Source: Prorocentrum cordatum
Lineage: Eukaryota > Sar > Dinophyceae > Prorocentrales > Prorocentraceae
DNA: 47,500 nt
NCBI GenBank assembly: GCA_963575745.1
Contig: CAUYUJ010020172.1
Coordinates: 80,001-127,500, forward strand
Direction: 5' to 3'
The translations under genes were made by a program, and so were the position numbers. The notes below the pieces were generated by a model that was not told the DNA's origin, searched no databases, and saw nothing but the letters and a program-made list of their open reading frames with translations. Shown here in pieces: positions 32,171 through 43,096 of the stretch. The first letter of the stretch is position 1. Each line of letters opens with the position of its first letter.

Positions 32171-33342
32171 CTGGGCGCCGGCGGTAAACCATCAACCTTC
32201 CTTACCGCCGGGGGACTCGTAGAGCTTCCTGAGCATATATAATGTCGAAAAAATTGCAGAGACCGAATAGTTTTTCAACCTAAACGATTTCAGACCTTCG
32301 ATGCAACAGCCAAACGCCCCTCATGCTTCTGGATCGCTTTCTGTGCGCACGAGCTCCGTGGCTCTAATACAGCCCGAGATACGTGCGAAAATCGACAGCA
32401 CCTCTCAAGATCACTCGAACAATACAAATAGTTTCGCGAACTTAGCTCGAGTATTAGACCGAGTTCAGACATCTGAATGCAACAGACGGACGCACCTGAT
32501 GTCTCCGAATCGATTCCTGTGATTACCAGCCCTGCAACCCCCTTGCAGCCCGAGCTAAGTGCAGAAAATCGGCAGCACCTCCGAAGATGACTCGAACAAT
32601 ACGAATAGTTTCGTGGACCTAGCTTGGGCAGCAGGCCAAGTGCAGGGCTCTGAATGCGACAGATGGACGCGACTGATGTCTCCGAATCGATTCCAGCGAT
32701 TACCAGCCCTGCGGCCCCCTTACAGCTCGAGTTAAGTACAGAAAACGGACAGCACCTCTCAAGATGACTCGACGAGTACGAATAGTTTTGCGAAGCTAGC
32801 TCGGGCAGCACACCGAGTTCGGAGCTCTGGATTTGACAGGCCGACGCGCCTGACGTATCCGAATCGATTCCTGTGAGTACGAGCCCTGTAGCCCCCCTAC
32901 AGCTCGAGTTAAATGCAGAAAACTGTCAGCACCTCTCAAGATGACTCCAACAACACGAATAGTTTCGCGAACCTAGCTCGGGCAGCAGACCGAGTTCAGA
33001 CCTCTAGATGGAACAGACGAACGCGCCTGATGATTCGCAATCGATTTCTGTGAGAATGAGCTCTCTAGCTGCCCTACAGCTTGAGTTAAGTACAAAATAC
33101 CGACAACGCGTATCAAGATGACTCGAAACAGCCGATCCCGCCGCGATGCTTTTTTGCAGAAATATTTACCCGATCGAGCTGAGATTAAGAAGGCGAGCGG
33201 GAATAAGATCGAATATGGTCAGAAAAAATACTAGAGCTCAAACGAATGGTTGAATTTTGAGAACAAAATTTTCAACCGACCAAAAGTCACCAAAAGGTCC
33301 GTCGAGATATTTCTTGCCAACTAGCTCTCCAGCGCGCCGGAA
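32171..33342 (+). repeat. CE5: composite satellite element
   Basis: Hairpin arms intact; loop ACCATCAACC rather than ACCGTCAACC. About five monomers. The tail has AGAAATATTTACCCGATCGA instead of AAAGGTACCCGATCGA and GGTCAG instead of CACGGG. This subtype is shared with CE6 and CE8. Confidence 0.9.
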
Positions 33343-33392
33343 TTACTCTTAAGCTTCCAGCAACTAGCTAAGGGAAGCTCTACGAATTGTTA
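33343..33392 (+). repeat. B hairpin module
   Basis: TTACTCTTAAGCTTCCAGCA, ACTAGCTAAGGGAAGCTCTA, then CGAATTGTTA. Arms AGCTTCC and GGAAGCT pair. It links CE5 to CE6. Confidence 0.85.
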
Positions 33393-34548
33393 CTGGGCGC
33401 CGGCGGTAAACCGTCAACCTTTCTTACCGCCGGGGGACTCGTAGAGCTTCCTGACCATATATAATGTCGAAAAAAGGCAGAGAACGAGCAGTTGTTCAGC
33501 CTAAGCGACTTCAGACCTCTCGACGCAACAGCCGAACGCCCCTCATGCTTCTGGATCGTTTTCTGTGCGCACGAGCTCCGTAGCTCTCCTACAGCCCGAG
33601 TTACGTGCGAAAATCGACAGCACCTCTCAAGATCACTCGAACAATACAAATAGTTTCGCGAATCTAGCTCGAGTATCAGACCGAGTTCAGACCTCTGAAT
33701 GCAACAGGCAGACGCGCCTGATGTCTCCGAATCGATTCCTCTGATTACCAGCCCTGAAGCCCCCTCAGAGCCCGAGGTAAGTGCAGAAAACCAGATGACT
33801 CGAACAATACGAATAGTTCGGCAACCTAGCTCGGGCAGCAGACCGAGTTCAGAGCTCTGAATGCGACAGGTGAACGCGACTGATGTCTCCGAATCGATTC
33901 CAGTGATTACCAGCCTGCAGCCCCCTTACAGCTCGAGTTAAGTGCAGAAAACGGAGAGCACCTCTCCAGATGACTCGAAGAATACGAATAGTTTTGCGGA
34001 CCTAGCTCGGGCAGCACACCGAGTTGAGAGCTCTGGATTTGTGAGGCGGACGCGTCTGATGTCTCCGAATCGATTCCTGTGAGCACGAGCCCTGTAGCCC
34101 CCCTACAGCCCGAGTTAAGTGCAGAAAACTGACAGCACCTCTCAAGATGACTCGAACAATACGAATAGTTTCGCGAACCTAGCTCGGGCAGCAGACCGAG
34201 TTCAGACCTCTAGATGGAACAGACGAACGCGCCTGATGATTCGCAAACGATTTCTGTGATAATCTGCTCTGTAGCTGCCCTACAGCTCGAGTTAAGTACA
34301 AAATACCGACAACGCGTATCAAGATGACTCGAAACGGCCGATCCCGCCGCGACGCTTTTTTGCAGAAATATTTATCCGATCGAGCTGAGATCAAGATGGC
34401 GAGCGGGAATAAGATCGAATATGGTCAGAAAAAATACTAGAGCTCAAACGAATTGTTGAATTTCGAGAACAAAATTTTCAACCGACCAAAAGTCACCAAA
34501 AGGTCCGTCGAGATTTTTCTTGCCAACTAGCTCTCCAGCGCGCCGGAA
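33393..34548 (+). repeat. CE6: composite satellite element
   Basis: Clear 175-177-bp periodicity: GATGACTCG-type starts at 33,794, 33,969, 34,146 and 34,323. Hairpin intact. Tail of the AGAAATATTTA subtype, ending GCGCGCCGGAA. Confidence 0.9.
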
Positions 34549-35715
34549 CTGGGCGCCGGCGGTAAACCGTCAACCTTTCTTACCGCAGGGGGACGCGTAG
34601 AGCTTCCTGACAATATATAATATCGAAACATAAATTGTAGAGAATGAATATTTTTCAGCCCAAGAAATTTCAGATCTTTCGATGCAACAGCCGAACGCCC
34701 CTGATGTTTAATTGTCTTCTATACGCGCTCTGTAGCTCTCCTGCAGCCCGAGTTACGCGCGTAAATCGACAGCACCTCTCAAGATGACTCGAACAATACG
34801 AATAGTTCGGCAACCTAGCTCGAGTATCAGACCGAGTTCAGACCTCTGAAAGCAATAGTGGGACGCGTCTGATGTCTCCGAATCGATTCCTGTGATTACC
34901 AGCCCTGCAGCCCCCCTACAGCCCGATTTAAGTGCAGAAAACCGACAGCACCTCTCAGGATGACTCGAACAATACGAATAGTTTCGGGGACCTAGTTCGG
35001 GCCGCAGATCGAGTTCCGAGCTTTCGATTCGACAGACGGACGCGCCTGATGTCTCCGAATCGATTCCTGAAATTATCAGCCCTGCAGTCCCCCTACAGCC
35101 TCAGTTAAGTACAGAAAACCAATAGCACCTCTCAAGATGACTCGAACAATACAAATAGTTTCGCGGTTCTAGAACGGGCAGCAGACCGAGTTCAGAGCTC
35201 TGGATTCAACAGACAACGCGACTGATGATTCTGAGTCGGTTTCTGTAAGCATCAGCTCTGTAGCTGTCATATAGCTCGAGTTGAGAACAAAAAACCGAGA
35301 GCACCTGTCAAGATGACTCGAATAATACAAATAGGTTTGCGGACCTAGCTCGGCTAGCAGACCGAGTTCAGACCTCTGGATGCAACAGGCGAACGCGCCT
35401 GCTCATTCTGAATCGATAAGGTGTGCTCACCAGCTCGATGGCTCTCCTATAGCTCGAGTTATGTTTAGAAAACCGCCACCGCGTGTCAAGATGACCCGAA
35501 ACGGCCGATCCCGCCGCAGTGCTTTTTGGCAGTAAAAGGTACCCGATCGATCCGAGATCAAGACGGCGAGCGGGAATAAGATCGAATATGGTCAGAAAAA
35601 ATACTAGAGCTCTAACGAATGGTTGAATTTCGAGAACAAAATTTTCAACCGACCAAAAGTCACCAAAAGGTCCGTCGAAATTTTTCTTGCCAACTAGCTC
35701 TCCAGCGCGCCGGAA
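34549..35715 (+). repeat. CE7: composite satellite element
   Basis: The right arm of the hairpin has one change (TTACCGCAGG) and GACGCGTAGAGCTT replaces GACTCGTAGAGCTT. The tail returns to the AAAGGTACCCGATCGA type but carries GGTCAG, so it is a recombinant between tail subtypes. Confidence 0.88.
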
Positions 35716-35768
35716 TTACTCTTAAGCTTCCAGCAACAACTTGCTAAGGGAAGCTCTACGAGTTATTA
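35716..35768 (+). repeat. B hairpin module
   Basis: Full-length version: AGCTTCCAGCAACAACTTGC, then TAAGGGAAGCTCTACGAGTT. AGCTTCC/GGAAGCT and AGCAA/TTGCT pair as two stacked stems. Confidence 0.85.
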
Positions 35769-36915
35769 CTGGGCGCCGGCGGTAAACCGTCAACCTTTCT
35801 TACCGCCGGGGGACTCGTAGAGCTTCCTGACAACATATAATGTCGAAAAAAATTGCAGAGAACGAACAGTTTTTCAGCCCAAGCGATTTCAGACCTCTCG
35901 GTGCAACAGCCAAGCGCCCCTCATGCTTCTGGATCGTTTTCTGTGCGCACGAGCTCCGTAGCTCTCCTACAGCACCTCTCAAGATCACTCGAACAATACA
36001 AATAGTTTTGCGAATCTAGCTCGAGTATCAGACCGAGTTCAGACATCTGAATGCAACAGGCGGACGCGCCTGATGTATCCGAATCGATTCCTGTGATCAC
36101 CAGCCCTGCAGCCCCCTTACAGCCCGAGTTAAGTGCAGAAAATCGACAGCACCTCTGAAGATGACTCGAACAATACGAATAGTTTCGCGGACCTAGCTCG
36201 GGCAGCAGGCCGAGTTCAGGGCTCTAAATGCGACAGCTGGCGCGACTGATGTCTCTGAATAGATTCCAATGATTACCAGCCCTGTAGCCCCCCTACAGCC
36301 CGAGTTAAGTGCAGAAAACGGACAACACCTCTCAAGATGACTCGACGAATACGAATAGTTATGCGAACCTAGCTCGGGCAGCACACCGATTTCCGAGCTC
36401 TGGATTCGACAGGCGGACGCGCCTGATGTCTCCGAATCGATTCCTGTGAGTACGAGCCCTGTAGCCCCCCTGCAGCCCGAGTTAAGTGCAGAAAACTGTC
36501 AGCACCTCTCAAGATGACTCCAGCAACACGAATAGTTTCGCGAATCTAGCTCGGGCAGCAGACCGAGTTCAGACCTCTAGATGGAACAGACGAACGCGCC
36601 TGATGATTCGCAATCGATTTCTGCGAGAATGACCTCTGTAGCTGCCCTACAGCTCGAGTTAAGTACAAAATACCGACAACGCGTATCAAGATGACTCGAA
36701 ACAGCCGATCCCGCCGCGATGCTTTTTTGCAGAAATATTTACCCAATAGAGCTGAGATTAAGAAGGCGAGCGGGAATAAGATCGAATATGACCAGAAAAA
36801 ATACTAGAGCTCAAACGAATTGTTGAATTTCGAGAACAAAATTTTCAACCGACCAGAAGTCGGCAAAAGGTCTGTCGAGATTTTTCTTGCCAACTAGCTC
36901 TCCAGAGCGCCGGAA
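35769..36915 (+). repeat. CE8: composite satellite element
   Basis: Hairpin intact. The first monomer is shortened by about 30 bp after CTCCTACAGC. Tail of the AGAAATATTTA subtype. It is followed by a run of hairpin modules rather than another CE. Confidence 0.88.
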
Positions 36916-37188
36916 TTACTCTTAAGCTTCCAGCAACTAGCTAAGGGAAGCTCTACGAGTTACAAGGTATTACTCTTAAGCTTCCAGCATTAACTTGCTC
37001 AGGGAAGCTCTACGAGTTACCAGCTCCACCCCGCGCCGGAATTCCTCTAGCTCTACGAGGTGCTAGCTCCACCCCGCGCCGGAATTCCTCTAGCTCATCG
37101 ATGCCGAAGAGCTTTACGAGGTACTAGCTCCACCCCGCGCAAGAATTCCTCTAGCTCATCGATGCCGAAGAGCTCTACGAGGTATTGT
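36916..37188 (+). repeat. Cluster of hairpin modules: B, B, C, C, C
   Basis: Two B modules are followed by three C modules. The C unit is ACTAGCTCCACCCCGCGCC, GGAATTCCTCTAGCTCATCG, ATGCCGAAGAGCTCTACGAG. The first C (about 37,021-37,062) lacks CATCGATGCCGAAGAGCT, that is, its loop and one arm are precisely missing. The other two are complete. Confidence 0.85.
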
Positions 37189-37420
37189 CAACCGACCAAA
37201 AGTCACCACTTGGTAGCGTCGAAAACTCGGAGAGCGAAGAGACCCTTCGGGGACGGGATTTTTTCCTGCAGAGCTCTGGGATGCTCCCCTTCCGCGCTGC
37301 TGAAGCGCTGCCAGAAACGCTTCCATGCGTGCCTGCGCGCGTGCAGGCACGCGTGGAAGCTTGCCGGAAGCTCTCCCGGACCAGCTGCCGGGCCGAACGA
37401 ACCCCTGCGGGGATGGGAAC
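37189..37420 (+). repeat. E module with a 17-bp-arm hairpin
   Basis: Begins after CAACCGACCAAAAGTCACCA. At 37,320-37,336 CTTCCATGCGTGCCTGC faces GCAGGCACGCGTGGAAG at 37,343-37,359 across a 6-base loop; 16 pairs match and the other is T-G. A diverged inverted copy is at 40,680-40,943. The open frame through the module looks alike in the two copies, but changes fall about equally at synonymous and non-synonymous sites, so I do not call it coding. Confidence 0.75.
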
Positions 37421-37757
37421 CAGCGGTAAACCGTCAACCAGGTTACCGCCGGGACCCTCGTAGAGCTCTTTTCTGACACCGAGCTTCTCGGAACACATGA
37501 AGGAAGCTTCTGGGGCGAGGCCAGAAAAACTCGAAAAATTACGTTTTTCAATTTTTATCTAACGTCGGTTGCTCGAAGTGTTTTGGTAGTAGTACTGCAC
37601 CTGTGGGCCTGAAAATTTTACAGGCGCACGCGTAATAACCCATTACAGCTGCGAAAAATCTGGTTTCTCAAAATGAATTGTCAAATATCTTTCAAATCTT
37701 CGCAAAACCGACCCAAAGTCACCACTTTGTCTCTTAAGGCCGGGTCGACCAACTAGC
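37421..37757 (+). repeat. D module, divergent
   Basis: Starts with GGTAAACCGTCAACCAGGTT and ACCGCCGGGA, the A-T version of the hairpin pair on a D body. CCTCGTAGAGCTC follows, then an A+T-rich body ending CAAAACCGACCCAAAGTCAC and GGGTCGACCAACTAGCTCC. Its body differs strongly from the other D copies. Confidence 0.75.
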
Positions 37758-38120
37758 TCCAGCCCGCGCCGGAATTCCTCTAGCTCATCGATGCCAAAGA
37801 GCTCTACGAGGTATTCTGGACCGCCGCGGAGGACCTCCTGGCGGGCACCACCACCACCGTCCGGCTTCTAATCTTAAACCCTGTAGCTCTCAGCGAGCTC
37901 TCCGGGAAAAAGGTCCGTCGAGATTTGTCTTGCCAACTAGCTCTCCAGCGCGCCAGAATTACTCTTGAGCTTCCAGCAACAACTTGCTGAGGGAGCTCTT
38001 CGAGTTGCTAGCTCCACCTCGCGCCGGAATTCCTCTAGCTCATCGATAACGAAGAGCTCTACGAGCTACTAGCTCCACCCTGCGCCCGAATTCCGCTTAG
38101 CTAATCTTGGCGAAGAGCAC
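37758..38120 (+). repeat. C modules and unassigned fragments
   Basis: A C module at about 37,758-37,815 is followed by about 90 bp of unassigned GC-rich sequence. Then come a tail fragment (GGTCCGTCGAGATTTGTCTT), a B module and two further C-like modules with substitutions (GATAACGAAGAGCTC, TTGGCGAAGAGC). Confidence 0.65.
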
Positions 38121-38484
38121 TTCGGGGATTACCAGCCCTGAACCCCCCCGCCCGAGTTATTTGCAGAAAACCAACAACACCTCTCAAGATGAGTTGAACA
38201 ATATGAAAAGTTTCGCGGACGTAGCTCGGGCACGTGTTCTGACTCTAGATGTAAAAGACGGACGCGCTTGGTGATTCTGAATCCGTTTTTGGGAATATAC
38301 GCTCTGTAGCCGTCCCTGCAGCTCGAGTTAAATACAAAGTGCCGACACGCGTATGAAGATGACTTAAACGGCCGATCCCGCCTGGACGGTTTTGGACAGT
38401 AAAAGATACCCGATCGATGGGATCAAGCGAGCGGGAATAAGGTCGAATATCACGGAAAAAAAACTGGAGCTCTGACGAATGGTT
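38121..38484 (+). repeat. CE fragment: two monomers and part of the tail
   Basis: Partial monomers and then the tail up to CTGACGAATGGTTGAA, where it is cut by a D module. The text CTGGCGCTGGCGGTGAACCG follows at 38,485. Confidence 0.75.
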
Positions 38485-38755
38485 GAACTGGCGCTGGCGG
38501 TGAACCGTCAACCTGGTCACTCCGGGGAACCTCGTAGGGCTTCTCCCACGCGTAAAGTGCTCAGAGTCGAGAGAGCTTCCGGAGGCATTTCTCGAAAAAT
38601 TCAATTTCTTTTTTTTAAAGTGGACATCAAGTTGACCCCCAGGTGTTTCGATAGTAAGTTCGCGCCTATAGTGCTCATAAAAAAATCATAATCTGTTTTC
38701 TTACAATGAAATGTTGAATATCTTTGAAATCTTAGGAAAACTAACCGAAATAACT
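38485..38755 (+). repeat. D module
   Basis: Hairpin decayed (GCTGGCGGTGA with TCACTCCGGG). CCTCGTAGGGCTTCTC and an A+T-rich body follow. It ends near AACTAACCGAAATAAC, where orientation switches. Confidence 0.7.
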
Positions 38756-39042
38756 CGAAGAGCTTCCCAAAGCTAATTGCTGCAAGCTTGAGAGTTATGC
38801 CGGCACATCGGAGAGTTGTCAAGAAATGTCTTGACGGACGTTTTACCTCGTAGAGCTCTTCGGCATCGATGAGCTGAAGGAATTCCGGCGCGGGGTGGAG
38901 CTAGTTGGCCGACCCGGCCAGAAAGGACAAAGTGTTAACTTTTGGTCGGTTTTGCGAAGATTTGAAGGGCATTTGACCATTTATTTTAAGAAAGCAGATT
39001 TTTCGCACCTGTAAACGACTATCAGGGCCTCTGCGTCTTAAC
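38756..39042 (-). repeat. Inverted B, C and D fragments
   Basis: B (AACTCGAAGAGCTTCCC), C (CCTCGTAGAGCTCTTCGGCA) and the D end (GGAGCTAGTTGGCCGACCC, ACTTTTGGTCGGTTTTGCG) all read on the minus strand. This is a short inversion between two plus-strand D modules. Confidence 0.7.
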
Positions 39043-39381
39043 TGGCGCCGGCGGTGAGCCGTCAACCTGGTCACCGCCGGGAACCTCGTAGAGCTCCTTG
39101 CATCCGTAAGGAAGCTCAGGATCGAAGGGGATAGCTTCTGGAACCTTTTCTAGAAAAAAAACATCAAATTAAGATTTTCGGAGTGAAGATAAAGTCGGTC
39201 CCCAGAGGTCAACTAATACTAAAACAGGCTCTACAGAGCTGAGCTGCTCAGGGAACAAAGTTTATATGTCAATCCTCGGCGTAAAAATCTGCTTTTTCAA
39301 AGTAAATGGTCAAATATCTTTCAAATATTCGCAAAACCACCCAGAAGTTGTCACTTTGTCCTTTCTGGTCGGGTCGACCAA
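39043..39381 (+). repeat. D module, full length
   Basis: Hairpin GCCGGCGGTGA/TCACCGCCGGG. CCTCGTAGAGCTCCTTGC follows, then a body of about 250 bp ending TTCTGGTCGGGTCGACCAA. Close relatives are at 45,550 and 45,889. Confidence 0.85.
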
Positions 39382-40525
39382 CTGGGCGCCGGCGGTAAAC
39401 CGTCAACCTTTGTTACCGCCGGGGGACTCGTAGAGCTTCCTGGCAATATATAATGTGGAAAAAAATGCAAAGAACGAATAGTTTTTCGGACCAAGCGATT
39501 TCAGACCTCTCGACGCAACAGCCAACCGCCCCCGATGCTTCTGGACTGTCCTGTTCGAGCTCTGTAGCCCTCCTACAGCCCGAGTTACGTGCGTAAATGG
39601 ACAGCATCTCTCAAGATGACTCGAACAAAACGAACAGTTTGGCAACCAAGCTAGTATTAGACCGAGTTCAGACCTCTGAATCCGAGAGACAGACGCGTAT
39701 GATGTCTCTGAATCGATTGCTGTGATTACCAGCCCTGCGCCCCCCTAGAGCCCGAGTTAAAGTGCAGAAAACCGACAGATAACTCGAAATAGTTTCGCAG
39801 AATTAGTTCGGGCAGCAGACCGAGTTCCGAGCTCTGGATTCGAAAGGCGGACGCGTCTGATTTCTTCGAATCGATTTCTGTGACCAGCAGCACTGTAGCC
39901 CCTACAGCCCAGGTTAAGTGCAGAAAACCGACAGCACCTCTCAAGACCACTCGAACAATACGAATAGTTTCGCGATTCTAGATCGGGCAACAGAGCGAGT
40001 TCAGAGCTCTGGGTTCAACAGACAAATGCGAATGATGATTCTTAATCGGTTTCTGTAAATATCAGCTCTGTGACTGTCCTATAGCTCGAGTTAAGTACAG
40101 AAAGCAGAGAGCATCTGTCAAAGTCACTCGAATAATACGAACAGGTTTGCGGACCTAGCTCAGCTAGCAGACCGAGTTCAGACCTCTAGATTCAGCAAGC
40201 GAACACGCCTGATCATTCTGAATCGATTAGCTGTGCTTGCCAGCTCTGTAGCTGCCCTTCATCTCGAGCTAAGCCAAATATACCGACAGCGCGTATGAAG
40301 ATGACTCGAAACGGCCGATCCCGCCACAGTGCTTTTCGATAGTAATATTCACCCGATCAAGCTGACATCAAGATGGCGAGTCGCACTAAGATCATAGATC
40401 ACGGGAAAATATACTAGAGCTCTAACGAATGTTCAAATTTGGAGAAGAAAATTTTCAACTGAGCAAAAGTCACCAAAAGTTCCGTCGAAATATTTCGAGC
40501 CGACTAGCTCTCCAGCGCGCCGGAA
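39382..40525 (+). repeat. CE9: composite satellite element
   Basis: A-T type hairpin with loop ACCGTCAACCTTTG. The last two monomers and the tail carry a distinct subtype (GTCACTCGAATAATACG, CCTTCATCTCGAG, GAGTCGCACTAAGATCATAG, TTTTCAACTGAGCAAAA). The same subtype reappears at 45,220-45,549 and 46,286-46,404. Confidence 0.88.
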
Positions 40526-41037
40526 TTACTCTTAAGCTTCCAGCAATAACTTGCTAAGGGAAGCTCTACGAGTTACTAGCTCCACCCCGCGCCGGAATTC
40601 CTCTAGCTCATCGATGCCGAAGAGCTCTACGAAGTATATGAGCTCTGTAGGCGCAAATTCCCGGAGAGCTCTCTGAGAGCTAAAGGGTTTTAGATGTGAA
40701 GCCAGACGGTGGTGGCGCCCGCCAGCAGCCCATACCCGCCGCTCTACGATCCTCGCAGCGGCTCGCCCGTCCCGGCAGCGGGTTCGGGGGCGCTTTGCAC
40801 GTGTGCCTGCACTCGTGCAGGCACGCGTGGAAGCGTTCCTGGCAGCGCTGCAACAGCGCTGCGGTGGAGCCCCCTAGAGCTCTCCAGGATAGATGCCCTC
40901 TCTCCGACGGTCTCTTTGCTCTCCGGGTTTTGGACGCTACCAAGTTTACTATCAAGTTCAATGTTCGAGAAAGGCCTGCAGAAGCTCTCTCTTCCAACTC
41001 TGAGCTCGCTCACGCGCGAAAAGGCCTCACGAGGTCA
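40526..41037. repeat. B, C, an inverted E module and unassigned sequence
   Basis: B (40,526-40,577) and C (40,578-40,638) are on the plus strand. The E module is on the minus strand (about 40,680-40,960), with its hairpin around GTGCCTGCACTCGTGCAGGC. About 80 bp are unassigned before the inverted B array. Plus-strand modules end and minus-strand modules begin within this stretch. Confidence 0.7.
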
Positions 41038-41322
41038 CTCGTAGAGCTTTCCTGAGCAAGTTGACGCTGGAAGCGTAAAAGTAATTCCGGGGCGCTGGAG
41101 AGCTAGTAACTCGTAGAGCTTCCCTTAGCAAGTCGTTGCTGGAAGCTTAAGAGTAATTCCAGGGCGCTGGAGAGCTAGTAACTCGTAGAGCTTCCCTTAG
41201 CTAGTTGCTGGAAGCTTAAGAGTAATTCCGGCGCGCTGGAGAGCTAGTAACTCGTAGAGCTTCCCTTAGCAAGTTGTTGCTGGAAGCTTAAGAGTAATTC
41301 CGGGGCGCTGGAGAGCTAGTTG
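41038..41322 (-). repeat. Tandem array of four B hairpin modules
   Basis: CTCGTAGAGCTT begins at about 41,038, 41,110, 41,182 and 41,251, so units are 69-72 bp. Each has a stem-loop built on CTTCC...GGAAG, then AAGAGTAATTCCGG, GCGCTGGAGAGCTAGT. The first copy is divergent. The third has the short loop form (TTAGCTAGTTGCTGG). Confidence 0.9.
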
Positions 41323-42463
41323 GCAAGAAAAATCCCGACGGACCTTTTGCTGACTTTTGGTCGGTTGAAAATTTTGTTCTCGGAATTCCTCAATTCGTTT
41401 GAGCTCTATTAGTTTTTCCCGTGATATTCGATATTATTCCCGCTCGCCGTCTTGATCTCAGATCGATCGGGCACCTTTTACTGCCAAAAAGCACTGCGGC
41501 AGGATCGGCTGTTTCGGATCATCTCGACACGCAGTGGTGGTTTTCTGAGAATAACTCGAGCTATAGAAGAGCCAGAGAGCTGGTGAGCACACCTCATCGA
41601 TGCAGAATGATCAGGCGCGTTCGCCTGTTTCATCCAGAGGTCTGAACTCGGTCTGCTAGCCCAGCTAGGTGCGCAAAACTATTCGTATTATTCGAGTCAT
41701 CTTGACAGGCGCTCTCGGTTTTTTCTATTTAACTCGAGCTATACGACAGCTACAGAGCTGATACTTACAGAAACTGATTCATAATCATCAGTCGCGGTGT
41801 TTGTTCAATCCAGAGCTCTGAACTCGGCCTGCTGTCCGATCTAGAATTGCGAAACTATTCGTATTGTTCGAGTTACCTTGAGAAGTGCTCTCGGTTTTCT
41901 GCACTTAACTCAGGCTATAGGGAAACTATAGTGCTGGTAATTTCAGGAATCGAATTGGAGACATCAGGCGCGTCCGCCTGAAGGATCCAGAGCTCGGAAC
42001 TCAGTCTGCTGCCCGAACTCGGTCCGCGAAACTATTCGTATTGTTCGAGTCATCCTGAAAGATGCTGTCGGCCTTCTGCACTTAACTCGGGCTGTAGGGT
42101 GGCTGCAGGGCTGGTAATCACAGGAATCAATTCGGGGACATCAGACGCGCCCCACTATTGCATTCAGAGGTCTGAACTCGGTCTGATACTCGAGCTAGGT
42201 TTGCCGAACTATTCGTTTTGTTAGAGTCATCTTGAAAGGTGCTGTCGATTTACGCACGTAACTCGGGCTGTAGGAGAGCTACAGAGCTCGTGTAGAAGAC
42301 ACTCCAACATCAGGGGCGTTCGGCTGTTGCATCGAAAGGTCTGAAATCGCTTGGGCTGAAAAACTATTCGTTCTCTACAATTTTTCCGATATTATATATT
42401 GTCAGGAAGCTCTACGAGTCCCCCGGCGGTAAGAAAGGTTGACGGTTTACCGCCGGCGCCCAG
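41323..42463 (-). repeat. CE10: composite satellite element, inverted
   Basis: Read on the minus strand it has the usual order: GGGCGCCGGCGGTAAACCGT hairpin (42,462 downward), ATATATAAT, about five monomers and a tail. With CE9 it forms a large inverted repeat around the 40,526-41,322 modules. Confidence 0.88.
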
Positions 42464-43096
42464 TTGGCAAGAAAAATCTCGACGGACCTTAACTCGTAGA
42501 GCTTCCCGTAGCAAGTTGTTGCTGGAAGCTTGAGAGTACCTCGTAGAGCTCTTCAGCAAAGAGCCAAGAGCAATTCGGGCGCAGGGTGGAGCTAGTTGGC
42601 CGGCCCGACCAAAAGAGAGGATGTGGTAACCTGGGGTCGGTTTTTTTCACTTTATGCAAAATTTTGAAATTCGTGAGAACCGGTATTTTTCTCACGTGCA
42701 GTAGGTAATGCCGCGTCTGCCAGTTAAAATCTCAGGTCCGCAGCTGCAATATTACTATCAAAAAACTTGAGGGAACCGTTGGCGGTTTTGAGTCATCTCG
42801 ACACGCGTTGATGGTTTAATACCTCGTAGAGCTCTTCGTCATCGATGAGCAAGAGGAATTCCGGCGGAGTGGCATGTAAACTCCTCTCTGACAGCAGCTC
42901 AGCTCTCCCGATGTATTTTTGTTATGAGTTGACTTCCGGGAACTGAGCGAATGTGAACATCGAAAAAAACAAAAATAAAGATTTTCGAAAAATCTCTGTA
43001 TTTTTATTCTATTTCGATTCTCAGCACTCTTGCCAGTGTGAGGAGCTCTACGAGGTTCCCGGCGGTGACTAGGTTGACGGTTCACCGCCGGCGCCA
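42464..43096 (-). repeat. Inverted hairpin modules: tail piece, B, C, D, C, D
   Basis: B at about 42,490-42,536, C at 42,537-42,597, a diverged D body to about 42,770, a monomer scrap (GAGTCATCTCGACACGCGTT), C at about 42,820-42,870, then a D body ending at the G-C type hairpin GGCGGTGACTAGGTTGACGG (43,056-43,096). Boundaries inside the block are approximate. Confidence 0.65.

Noticed and set aside
37210-40943. A conserved 50-residue Cys-rich peptide in the two E modules (RCQ-x-RFHACL core)
   Set aside because: 35 of 50 residues match, but I counted about 9 codons with synonymous changes and 15 with replacements. Per available site this is close to neutral, so hairpin or DNA homology explains it better than protein selection.
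36916-41322. Integron attC-like cassette array
   Set aside because: The arrangement is reminiscent, but there is no integrase, no attC core site and the host is eukaryotic. The likeness is structural only.
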